Below are positions 42,473-52,799 of a stretch of DNA of 64,000 nt, in pieces; the first letter of the stretch is position 1; each line of letters begins with the position of its first letter. Location of the stretch: assembly GCF_947179515.1 (NCBI RefSeq), contig NC_067478.1, positions 2,427,501 through 2,491,500 on the forward strand. Reading direction: 5' to 3'. The notes beneath the pieces were generated by a model that saw only the letters and a list, made by a program, of their open reading frames with translations, ran no database searches and was not told the DNA's origin. The DNA is from Apodemus sylvaticus. Lineage: Eukaryota > Chordata > Mammalia > Rodentia > Muridae. The translations under genes were made by a program, and so were the position numbers.

Positions 42473-44187
42473 GCGGCATCTTGGTCTCCTAAATCTAACA
42501 ATAACTGCAAACCTCTAGATTCCATAATGGTAGATATAGTAACTGGCAGGTGTCTGTGAGGAAACTCTTCAAAGTTGCCGTCTGTTTGTGGGCTCAGTGT
42601 AAGTCCAGTTTTTCTTACGGTGTCAGCACAGGGTAAACGAAAGCTGGAGAATACGACTCACAAACACAGCTAGGTAAATTTTGTTTACGTTTTCTTGATA
42701 ACTTGTGTTCGACAAACTTTTGGAATATTTAAATATATTTTGGATATAAATTGAAGCTCATTCAGAATGAAGCAAACTTAGGCTGAGAAAATGCCAAGGA
42801 AGTCCAAGTTTATTCAAATTACCTTTTACGGTGGTGGGCTTTATGGGTACAGATGTGGTTTGTATTTATTTGCAGAACCTATCTGAATTATGTTTGGATT
42901 AATAACCAGTATCACTGGGTCACAGGCACATAGGCACCAGCAGATGTGGGGGCTTTGGGGTCCTCTCAGAGGGGCAGCGTGGAGGGGCACGCCAGGGTTT
43001 CAGAGGTCCTTGACAGAAATGGGGAATTCTGCTGTTATCCATAGCGTTGCTGGAGCTGTGGCCTTCTTGAGAGGCCTCCCGAGTTAATGACTCCTCCTTG
43101 ACTCCATAGAGCATCTTAACTAGACCACATTTTATGGACAGGCATTAAGTAGGTGTTAACACTGGAAAGCTTTGTGTGACTGGCACACGCTCTGTAAGGC
43201 TGCTATGGTGTGCTTCGAAGCAAGAGCCCCCTGTGTCTCCAGTGTGGGTATCTGGTGGTACTCAGAAGCCATGTTGGGGTTCACCCCTCTGGCTTGTTCT
43301 TGGAGTGTACCCACAATTTTGTGGGTTGGCTCGTGAGGCTCCAAAGGTGATAGCCCTATTTTGGTAGATTTTAAAGGAGAAAACCATCCCAGAAGTTATG
43401 GATTATTGGGGAGTGCCAGAGCATAGGGTTGGAGAATTCTGTTCAATTTCTGGGTCTTACTGGTGCCCTGTGTCAGTCAGCCACCAGGTGTCATTTCAGG
43501 AATGAGGTTATGTGACTCAGAACTGGATTGAAAAAGTATCTACATTGTAATTTTCCTTCCTTATAAGAGAATTTTCTATTTTTAATCAAATCTGCAGTGT
43601 CTGGGTGTGACTGTCATATTGACAGCATCCTTGGGTGTGAACTTCAGCCTTCTGTGACTGTTGATCTCACATCTGTGTAACACGTCAGCACACATTTGTG
43701 TATGCCGTGCGGGAAAGTGCTTACCCTTCCTGACAGAGAATTTTGAAGTGGGAAAGAGAAAGGAAGAGGAGGAAGAAAATTCTTTTAATTCAAAGCACAC
43801 ATTCAAAAAAATTTTTTAAAAGTATTTTAAAAAAATCAGCCTAAAACAATATTGTTTTCCTCCTAAGCTCGTGGGGTTCCATGTTGCTCTGTATCTGGAC
43901 ACCGCACACACTCTAGGTTCTGAGCCTCTGGTTGTCAGTCCTCAAGCGGTAACAAAGCAGTCCCTGAGGGCGCCTCTGTTACAGACACTTCACTTGTCAT
44001 AGGTGCTAGCAAGAGTGTTTGTCGTGCTTGGTGACACGGCTTGTGACATATCGAGACAAGGTTCCAAACTGACTTAGAAGTGGAATGAAAAGGAATCCTC
44101 AAGGGAACCGGAACGCACAGAGAGTCCAGTTCAGAGAAGCCTCACCTCCCTGGAGGAAGAAGCTAAGGACAGGAAGGGAGTCCCAGG

Positions 44188-44220
44188 GACACCCCCCCAC
44201 CCCCCACCCCCACCCCCGGC
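44188..44220 (-). other. G-quadruplex-prone tract
   Basis: The minus strand has G5-G7 runs separated by T; the Sec22c sense strand is C-rich here. Confidence 0.6.
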
Positions 44221-45694
44221 TTCCGGTGCCTTGGTTCAGGCTTAGGTGTTTGTAGCCCAGTGGGGGACAAACTGGTCCCAAGGCAGGAGTGTTTCTTTGC
44301 CTGTTGCTGACTGCTCTTCCAGAGGGCGCCGCTTGCCCAGCGGCTCATGGGAAATGGTACAGAGCTTGAATGGAAGGCTTTCCTGTGGGAGCAGCGTGGC
44401 TGGGTTGGCTTAGGCAGAAAGCTTTTGTTTTGGGTTGCTTTCTCCTCAGGGTGCCTCGCCCTGACAGGAGCTCTACCTGGCTCTCTTTCTGGGTGTGGAG
44501 ACAGCTGGGCCATGTGAGGTCGACTTCCCTCTCAGTCCCAGATGGCCGCACAGACCCCACAGAAGTAGCAGGGTTGTGGTTCTTGCTATCCGTGAACCCT
44601 GTTGACATGCGCGTGGGCCTGTTACCTGACCCTCTTTCTTTTCTAGTCACCGTGTGTCCCCCCTACTCTGCCTGTTTCCACTCCATCCCAACACTCTGCC
44701 TCCAGATGGAGATTCAGGCTCGAGTCTGCGGAGAGACAGGAAGCCTAGCGTCAGTGATGGAGAGGGAGGCAGCTTTGGAATCCTACCCTCTGCCCTGCCT
44801 CAGCTCAACAAGCACACTTCGGTAGTCAGCACTGCTTGGGGGTCAAGGGCCACAGCCAGCAGGCCCAAGCAGATGGCCGTTTGGAGCGTAGGAGGTGGGA
44901 AGAGAAGTGGCTGTCCATCTGCAAGTGCCCTGGGCATGTCGAGGGCTGCATGCCGCATGCCGCACTTTCAATCCCTTACCGTGCTGCCCCCCCCCCCCGG
45001 GGAGCCGCCCATCACACTTCCAGCTCTCTCCTGTGTGCTCGGCAGGACTGACAGTGACTGAGGCTGCATATGTCCAGCAGACACTTGCTAAGTTGTTGCT
45101 CCTGTCCTACTGTCTCCCCCAGGTCTGGGGCCACTCCACCCGTGTGCTCTGAGAGCCCAGAATGCTGGAGAAAGAGAACCCAGGGAATCCCCAAGAGATG
45201 AGGTGGGGACAGGAGCGCACAGGTCAGCCAACCCAGTGGCCTGGAGGTCAGCTTGGCTTTTCCACTGTGTCACAGTAGGAGTCCCTGCCTGCGCTCCTCA
45301 GTGCCATCCGAGAGGATGGCGGGTGGTCACAGAGGGGACTGCTCTACACATACAGGCAGAAGGGGTTCCAAGGCCACTGGGTGTGTGCAGCAGGCATCAG
45401 GCTGCACCAGCGTTCAAGCATCTACACCGTGGCATTTTATGGTGCTGCAGTACAAAGGCCCCATGCCTCCCTTCTTTTCATTCCCTGATCTGCCTCATGA
45501 TTCTGCACACGGAGCCCCTGATACAGTCAGCACCAGTAGACCTGCGTCAAATCCAGGGAAGCTGGAATTGTAGGCTGTCTCCAGTCTCAACAAGGAAATC
45601 CCCTGTGCCCCACCACGCCTGGCCACCCAGAACAGGGCTCTCACTCTTCCTCCTCCTCGTCTTCCTCTTCCTCCTTTTGTTTTCTGTTTTGGTT

Positions 45695-45832
45695 TTCAAT
45701 ATAGGATTTCTCTAGTCCTGGCTGTCCTGGCTGGAACTTGCTCTGTAGACAAGGCTGGCCTTGAACTCAATGGAGGTCCACCTGCCTCTGCCTCCCAACT
45801 GCTGATATTAAAGCCACCTCTGCCTGGCTTGC
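45695..45832 (-). repeat. B1 SINE, diverged
   Basis: Reverse B1 (GACAAGGCTGGCCTTGAACT) with a duplicated CCTGGCTGT. Confidence 0.8.
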
Positions 45833-46394
45833 ACTGTCACTCGCATTGCTGGGGAGGTAGATGTCATCAGGACAGCTGTGGAAAGGGGCTTGGTGTTCAC
45901 ATCTGGGAATGGCGGGCTAGGGAAATGTCTGGACGCTTGAAGTCATGGGCAGGGCAGTGCCCTCAGTTGCCTTTTATCTTAAGGTAAAATGAAGCCTGTT
46001 CTTTCCCTTTGAGCCGTGTTTGCCACGTACATGTGACCTTGATCCTTACACGGATGAGATCCTTTGGTTGCTTCAGGAATGTTATGAGTTCTTTGTATAA
46101 CTCAGCCTCTAAGATTTGACTTGACTTAACGGACTTTTCTAGGTAGAACATAAAAACTGAGACTAGTTTCAGCAAATCCAGTTACCTCTCCAAGAGTCGC
46201 CCTCTGTATGTGCTGCCCACATGATCAGCTACTTTTCCATTGACAACAAAGATCTATTTTGAGTCCATGATGGGTACATCCTAACTTTCACATGCTCAAA
46301 CTAACACACATGCCAACGTGCAGGTTTTATACAGCTCTTTATATACTGTGTATATTAAAATTAAAATGGCGTGAGGTGGCTTAAGTGTGCGGAG

Positions 46395-46400
46395 AATAAA
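46395..46400 (+). terminator. Sec22c: Sec22c polyadenylation signal (candidate)
   Basis: AATAAA followed within 30 bp by a TG-rich element (GTGTGTGTGTATATG), the usual downstream element. Confidence 0.5.
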
Positions 46401-46688
46401 TCTAAAGTGTTTACTAATGTGTGTGTGTATATGTGTGAGCAGCCTGAATCAGGGTCTGTTTTTCTTGTGGGTCTGAAGTGTGGTCTTGGGAGAGGTTTTT
46501 GGGGGATATGACATCCTGATCTGAACAGATCTGAGGACTCGGGCTTTAATACAGGTCCCTAACCAAAAGGGCAGGGGCGCGGCTGTTTTTTGGGCTGGGT
46601 AGCCTACCTTCTGTGTGCCTGAAAGGCACCTCAGAGTTCTGTACTAGAGGCGAAGGTTTCATTTCCACAGGACAGCCCTATCAAAGAA

Positions 46689-46707
46689 TGGCCACCAGGA
46701 GGCGCAG
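46689..46707 (+). promoter_or_regulatory. CTCF-like motif downstream of Sec22c
   Basis: TGGCCACCAGGAGGCGCAG has two mismatches to the CTCF consensus, outside the CCACCAG and GGCGC cores. It is about 290 bp past the candidate poly(A) signal. Confidence 0.4.
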
Positions 46708-47344
46708 CAGCTAGGCCACATCACCTAGTCCCACCCCAGGGCTGCTGCTTTGAAACAGCTGACAGAATTCCCAGGCAAGGTAGGAAGTCCACGCAGCCAC
46801 TTTGGACCAGCCTCCTAAGCCTTGCGGTAGGGTGTGTGTGGGGAGTGTTCCCAGCATCTCTCCTTTGTCTGTCCAGGGTCCCAGCCATTGCAGGAGGCTA
46901 AGGCCATTTTCCAATACAAATTTGAGCTGATGGATTGGGATTTGAAGGCAAACAAGTCCTGTTGCTGCTCAGGTGAAGAAGCAGAGGCCTGGCCTAGAAT
47001 GCCAGTCAGAGAGCAGTCCAGAGACCTGTCCCATGGCCTGGAAGGGGGGCTGTCTCAACTGGTAGCATCACTAATAGCCACAGGCTTGGGCCATGGGGAT
47101 GCCTCTTCAGTGCCAGGAGGAGTTAGGCTGAGGAGTCTCCGCCTTTTCCTTGAGTCCCTGCAGGAGGGTTGATGGCAGCTGCTAAGCATGCACACTCTGT
47201 GCCAGCAGAGGGAAAGGCTAAGGAGAAAGGCCTGGCAGAGGCTCTGTGACCTGGCTCTCAGATGGAGGTGTTTGCTGAATGCCAAAGAGAAGACCCTCAG
47301 ACCTGAGGGGGAAGATCCTTTACCCAAAGTCACTGGTGCGACCC

Positions 47345-47511
47345 TTAAAAAGATGGACGGGGGCTGGGCGGTGGTGGCGCACGCCTGTAATCCCAGCACT
47401 CTAGGAGGCAGAGGCAGGCGGATTTCTGAGTTCGAGGCCAGCTTGGTCTACAGAGTGAGTTCCAGGACAGCCAGGGCTACACAGAGAAACCCTGTCTTGA
47501 AAAAACAAATC

Positions 47512-47515
<4 letters not shown>
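47345..47515 (+). repeat. B1 SINE
   Basis: Forward young B1 (GGCTGGGCGGTGGTGGCGCA) with its tail continuing into a (GA)n run. Confidence 0.93.

Positions 47516-47562
<47 letters not shown>
47514..47562 (+). repeat. (GA)n microsatellite
   Basis: About 23 perfect GA units grown from the B1 tail. Confidence 0.95.
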
Positions 47563-47565
<3 letters not shown>

Positions 47566-47571
47566 CAGGTT

Positions 47572-47785
47572 TGGGGCCGAAGAGATGGCTCGGCAGTTAA
47601 AGGGCACTGGCTGTTCTTTCAGAGGACCTAGATTTGGTTTCTAGCATTTGCACAGCATTCCACAACTATCTATAACTCCAGTCACAGGGCATCTGAGGCC
47701 TTCTGGCCTCTGCAGGCACCAGGTATGCATGCAGTGGGTGCAGTTTTGTACACACATGGGGAAACCCCCACACATATAAAAGATT
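47572..47785 (+). repeat. B3-type SINE
   Basis: GGGGCCGAAGAGATGGCTCG head and TGGCCTCTGCAGGCACCAGG tail. Confidence 0.75.
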
Positions 47786-47799
47786 GGCAAGTTTGATAA

Positions 47800-49090
47800 C
47801 AGGCGATCCTGGGAAAGCGAGGAGAACTGGAACATTCAGTCAGAAGTAGAAGCAGCAAGGACTGGAGTTTGAGTGGATCTGCAGGAAACCACAGTCACCA
47901 TTAAAAACCCCAAGAAAAATCCTAACAGTGGGCAAGGGGCAGAAGAGGTGACCAGGACTACACAGAGAATCCTGTTTCAAAAAAACAAACAACAACAACA
48001 AAACACCAGGAAGTCATTATCATACACCTATGAACTTTGCAAAACAGTAGGCTGCATGGTAGGGCAGTAGAATGGCATACCAGAAGCCCTAGGTTCAGTC
48101 CCTAACACCACATATGCCAGGTATGTGGCTCAAGACTGTGCTCCCTGCACTCAGGAAGAGGAGGCAGGGGCATCAGAAGTTGTTCTTGGCACTACTTAGG
48201 GGTTCGAGGCCAGCCTGGGCTACGAGACCCTTTGTCAATGAAACAATGAAAAGAGTGGCCATGGCTGCTTCTGGGTCCAAAGGGAAGTCAAAGCAGAGGG
48301 CCGGGGGTTGTCCTGGTAAGGGTGTGCTTCAGTGAGGGATGGGGAAAGCTGGGGGGGGGGGAGCAGAAGTAGGAGATCTCAAAGGGAGAAAAGCGGCAGA
48401 GGCACCGTCAGCCTCCCCATCCCCAAACCGTCCTCCCCAGATCCAGGCTGACTGAGGTAGTTTTCTGGCTGAGACTTTCCCACAGGAGGCTGAAAGGCGT
48501 CACAAGGACAAGAACAGCTGTAGGGGGACAGAGGTGTCCCAAAGTCAGCCCTCCCTCCCACCCCAGAAATAGCCTGAGCCCAGAGCCTGAGCCTGAGGAA
48601 GTGAAGCCAGGGTGGTGGGGCTCGGTGAGTGGACCAGGACCACCATGGCCCTGGGGGCTTGTTCCAGGCGCATTTTCCAAGGCCCCAGGGATCAGCGCAA
48701 GGGCCAGAGGCAAGGAACGTGGGGCCAGTCAGAGTGAACTTTCTCACGGGACCGTCCAGCAGGCCTCACAAAAGCCGGAAGCTCACTCTCCTGGAGGTGA
48801 GCACGCCGAGGGGTTGGGTGCACGGGGACCTCGGAACATGCTGTCTCCATCACAGACATCATCTTGTCTCACTGCTGGTATCTGGAGGGACATCTGCTCG
48901 TCTCCTTTTGTGTCCATCCTCGGGTGAACCAGCCACCAGCCACAGGAAACAGCCTGTGCCAGCTCCGGTTTGAAGAGTAAATATTAGTCTTTTCAAGAGC
49001 TGCCTGTTCTCTGTCACTTGGCACAGAGGACGATGAGCTTGGGGTAGGGGACCTCTTGGTCAGCACATGCTTGATGGGGTCTGTGTCCTT
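47800..49090. other. Intergenic, mostly unassigned
   Basis: An old B1-like piece near 48120-48240 (CAGGTATGTGGCTCAAGACT, GTTCGAGGCCAGCCTGGGC). Otherwise nothing recognised; frames of about 110-120 codons here show no family match. Confidence 0.4.
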
Positions 49091-49094
49091 CAGA

Positions 49095-49300
49095 GTTACC
49101 ACTGCAATGGAGGACTTTCAGCAGTTAAGAGCACTGACTGCTTTTCCAGAGGGCCTGAGTTCAATTCCTAGCAAACACATGGTGGTTCACGACCATCTGT
49201 AATGGGATCTGATGCCTTCTTCTGGTGTGTCTGAAGAGAGTGACAGTGTATTTACATGCATAAAATAAATAAATACATCTTAAAAAGAAGAAGAAAGAAA
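49095..49300 (+). repeat. B2 SINE
   Basis: Forward B2 (CAGTTAAGAGCACTGACTGC) ending in AAATAAATAAATACATC. Confidence 0.88.
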
Positions 49301-49689
49301 AAGCCCACCCCTGCTTCCAGTAGCTATGCCCGAGAGCCTGCAGATGACCCCAGACCCTACTAAGCCCTACCTCATACCACACCCCTCTCTCCTCAGACAC
49401 TGATGGAGACTGGGAAGTTTGCCTTGACTTGACCTTGAGGTATGTGGGCCCCAGTTCTGATTTATGTGCCCATGAAATAGTGCTTATCAGGAAGGGGAAA
49501 CGGCCTGCCCATGTCTCCCTGTCAGTGCCTAGAAGAGGCCTTGGAGCGGCCTACCTGACCAAGAAGCCCTGACTCCAGCCACTAACCTGTTTATTTAAAT
49601 ACCTCAGTGATTTTCCTTATATGTGTCTATTTTCACTCCTGGGGATATAATCTCTCACCTCCATCCTCAGTATCGGCCGCTTTGCACAG

Positions 49690-49965
49690 GGTGAGTGGCA
49701 AGCCAATGTAATGGTTATCTTTCATTGCTGTGACTGTATTTGTAATTACACGCCTTCGGGTGTATCTGTGAGGACGTTTCCAGAAAGGTCTAACTGAATG
49801 TGGGCTCCTCCATCCCGTGGACTGCGTGGGGTCTCAGGCTGAGTCAAGAGGGGAAAGCAAGCTGGACAGCAGCGTCCATCTCTCCGGATGTCACCAGCTA
49901 TATTGCACGCATCCTTCTGTGACGTTGCTGTCATCATGGACGGTGTCCCCTAACACTGTGACGCT
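49690..49965 (+). mobile_element. Rodent hAT-type repeat, diverged
   Basis: GTTATCTTTCATTGCTGTGA, GTGGGCTCCTCCATCCCGTG and GGGGTCTCAGGCTGAGTC follow the layout of the repeat at 59356 and 63470. Confidence 0.45.
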
Positions 49966-50439
49966 GCTGAAGGTACGTGAAATCATGGTGTGAAAGTCTG
50001 AGCTGGGATTCCATAGCCTCAATCCCGCAAGCCACTGTCCTTGGGAAAGATGGAAAAGGTGGAAAGATGGGGGCTTCTATCTCCAGAAGCTGTGGGGAGA
50101 AGATGGTGCAGAACTGCCAGGAGGGAAGGAGGGACTCCGACACAGGCGGTCCTGTCCAGGACCTGGAACATCTTGAGGGGGAAACTGAAAACTGCTAAAA
50201 GAGTATTGTCCCCTCCCCAGCCCACCCCCATCGAAACAAGAGCCCCTCCCCCACCCCCTTCAGGGACAAAGGAAGCTACACATTGAATAGGAGAGGATCT
50301 GAGTGACGGTAAGTTTGGTGCACCGTGGAAAGCATGCCTCTTGGGAAGTTGGGCGTGATGATTTAAGGTCAAGACTAACCTTGGCTGGTTAGTCAGATCC
50401 CTTTTCAAAAAAGTTCATATTAAAATGTTTTAAATGGGA

Positions 50440-50640
50440 GGAGGCAGCTCCATCGGGAGAGTGTGTGCCTAGCATGCCTGAAGCCCTGGGTTTGATTCCC
50501 ACCATAGCACACACAGGGCCTGGTGGTGCACACCCGTTACACTAGCTAGTACCTAGAGGTAGAAGCAGGAGGGTCAAGGTTGTCCTCAGTTACATAGTGA
50601 GTTCAAGGCCAGCCTGGGTTATAGAAGATTCTTTCTGAGC
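50440..50640 (+). repeat. ID/B4-like SINE followed by an old B1
   Basis: GGAGAGTGTGTGCCTAGCAT and CCTGGGTTTGATTCCCACC, then GGCCTGGTGGTGCACACCCG with GTTCAAGGCCAGCCTGGG. Confidence 0.6.
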
Positions 50641-51149
50641 CCACCCCCACCCCTTAAAAAGAGAGGAAAGGAGGGATTGGAAGACTGGCATCATGAACGC
50701 CATGCAGGCCGTCGGCTCCCAGAGGCCTGGACCCTCCAGAGAGCCACTGGGCACGAGCAAACTGGGTCTTGTAGGTCTGTGTAGGTCCTGGTGCACGGTG
50801 GAGGTCCACCCTAGAAGTTATGGTAAGATGGCTCACACCAGGAAACAGAACGAGGCAAGGCTGAGACGGAGGGGATCTGGAGTTCCCCAGAGGAGGTGGG
50901 TCAAGCAGAGCCTGCCGAAAAAACAGGCTGTGAATAACGGCGACACTGCGGTATAGCAAGGCTGGGGAGTGCCCTCAAAAGCCCCTTACTCAGTGCCAGG
51001 TTCTGCTCTGTCCAGACAGACACCTCAGTGGACTCTGCCTCATGTCCTCCTGCCCACCTCTTAAGTTTCCACAGCAATGCCGTGTGGAGGGACCGGCCAG
51101 CCTCGTGAACTGTCCTCAAGGCCTCGTGCATTTGAGTACTTTGTCCCCA

Positions 51150-51335
51150 GCTGATGACACTGTTCTGGACAGTGTTTAAGAAGCAGGGCCTCATGGGAGG
51201 AAGCGGGCCACCAGGGCTGAAACTTGCGGGTTGGCAACCTTGTACCACTTCCTGTCGGCTCCTTGCTTCCTCACAGTTAACAACCAACTGCCTCCTGCTC
51301 TGGCCCTCAGGCCTTCCCCGAGATGATAAACCGTA
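51150..51335 (+). mobile_element. Rodent hAT-type repeat fragment
   Basis: CACTTCCTGTCGGCTCCTTG, GCCTTCCCCGAGATGATAAA and the layout fit the same family group as 59356. Confidence 0.4.
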
Positions 51336-51342
51336 TTCTTTA

Positions 51343-51562
51343 TTTTTAAAAAAAGTTTTAAAGTGATTTAGTTATGTGTATGTGTGTGCATAAGCGAATC
51401 CCACATGTACGTAGATACCTGCAGAGGCCAGAAAAGGGCATTAGGCCTCCTCAGAACTGCACTGACAGGCAGCTGTGAACAGCCGGTGAGAGTGTTGGGG
51501 ACTGAACTCAGGTCCTCAGAAGGAGCAAGTGTCCTTAACCACTGAGCCGCCTCTCCGGTCTC
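51343..51562 (-). repeat. B2-type SINE
   Basis: Reverse copy ending TTAACCACTGAGCCGCCTCT; the middle GCAGAGGCCAGAAAAGGGCA is typical. Confidence 0.8.
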
Positions 51563-51564
51563 CT

Positions 51565-52390
51565 CTCCTCTCTTCTTAAACAGTGAGCCAAGCTCTCCCT
51601 CCTTGAGTTGCTTTGCTTGTCTGTTTGCAGCAACAGGACGAGTCATTAATCAGAACCCTCACCTGGAGTCTTGATGGCCTGAACCTTGGGCAATCGGCAG
51701 ACAGTCATGGGCTGACACTTCTATTCTGCCCCTCAGGCCTGCTCTGCCAGCTCCTCAGAATCCCGGTTGCCCTGTGGGTGGCCGGCTCCATCAGTCTTTC
51801 ACATGGGTTTCGCTCCTGCTTCCTGGCTGCAGACCTTCCTCACTTCACTGTGGAGAATGTGTGCTGTAAAGTCACCACACTGCTGCGTCAGAAGCGGCAT
51901 CCAGCCTTTCCTCTAGACCCCTGTGTTCCCATGTGTTGTCAGGTCTGGAAGGCTCCAGGAAAGCCTCCCGGATTCTGCACTCTGGGTTCTCCTAGAGAGA
52001 AACAGCTTTGGCAATGATTGGAAGGCCGAGGAAGGTGCAGACCATCCTTGCTGCTGTATGGTGGTCACTGGCACGCTCTGTCTGGCCACAGAGCTTTCTT
52101 GCCACTAGCTTAATAGATGAGGAACAGGGACATTGGGAGGGATTTTCTGGGGTAGGGGCACTGTCCTCAAGTCTAGAAGTGTGCCCGACTTCTATTCTCC
52201 TACCCACCCCCAACCATTGCCTCTCATTCTGCATAAAATGCCCAAAGCATGTCCCTGCCCTGAGTCCTGGCTGACTTGGTGCCTTAGCTCCAGCGTGTAT
52301 ACCAAGCAGCTCAAGTGAGGCCAGCCAAAGGCCACACATGTCCCCAGAGAGCCGCAAAAGGAGACCAACTCGCTTTATGGAAGCTCAGCT
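51565..52390. other. Intergenic, nothing recognised
   Basis: A 134-codon plus-strand frame and a 121-codon minus-strand frame are present, but neither resembles a known family nor has supported splice sites. Confidence 0.4.
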
Positions 52391-52395
52391 GCCTC

Positions 52396-52795
52396 CTAGT
52401 TTGCTTTCTGTGGTTGTGATAAAACACTTACCCAGAGCAACTTGGGGAGGAAAGGGCTTATTTTGTCTTACACTTTAAAATCTGTCACCGAGGGAAGCCC
52501 AGGCAGGAGCCCGAGTGGGAATCAGAGGCAGGAACTGAACCAGAGACCACGAAGGAGGGATGCTCCCTGCTTGCTCCCTGCCTCTGCTCAGCTAGCTTCT
52601 GTACACAGCCTAGGCCCACAGGGCCGGGGGTGGCCACCCACAGTGGTTCCTCCACCAAAACTATCAAGGAGGTGCCGCACAGACATGCCTGCTGTACGGC
52701 AGTCGGAGGAGGCAGTTCCTCACTGAGGTTCTCCCTTCCCGTGTGTCTCTAGTTTGTGTCAAGTTGAAGCCCTCCTCTTGACACCCATTATCCCT
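52396..52795 (-). mobile_element. Rodent hAT-Charlie-type repeat, nearly full length
   Basis: Starts TTGCTTTCTGTGGTTGTGAT followed by AAAACACTTACC, includes CAACTTGGGGAGGAAAGGGC and ends with TTGTGTCAAGTTGAAG. About 400 bp with both ends present. Probably RCHARR1-like; the name is uncertain. An internal 30-bp duplication is possible near 52675. Confidence 0.55.
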
Positions 52796-52799
52796 CATG

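Larger units (their letters stand above)
42162..46415 (+). other. Sec22c: Sec22c 3' UTR (predicted extent)
   Basis: No canonical AATAAA is seen between the stop codon and 46395, so a long 3' UTR of about 4.2 kb is inferred. It contains a 46-bp tandem duplication, a G-rich tract and a reverse B1. A shorter form using a variant signal is possible. Confidence 0.45.

Noticed and set aside
51613..52017. 134-codon plus-strand frame
   Set aside because: No family resemblance. It sits among SINE and DNA-transposon remains.
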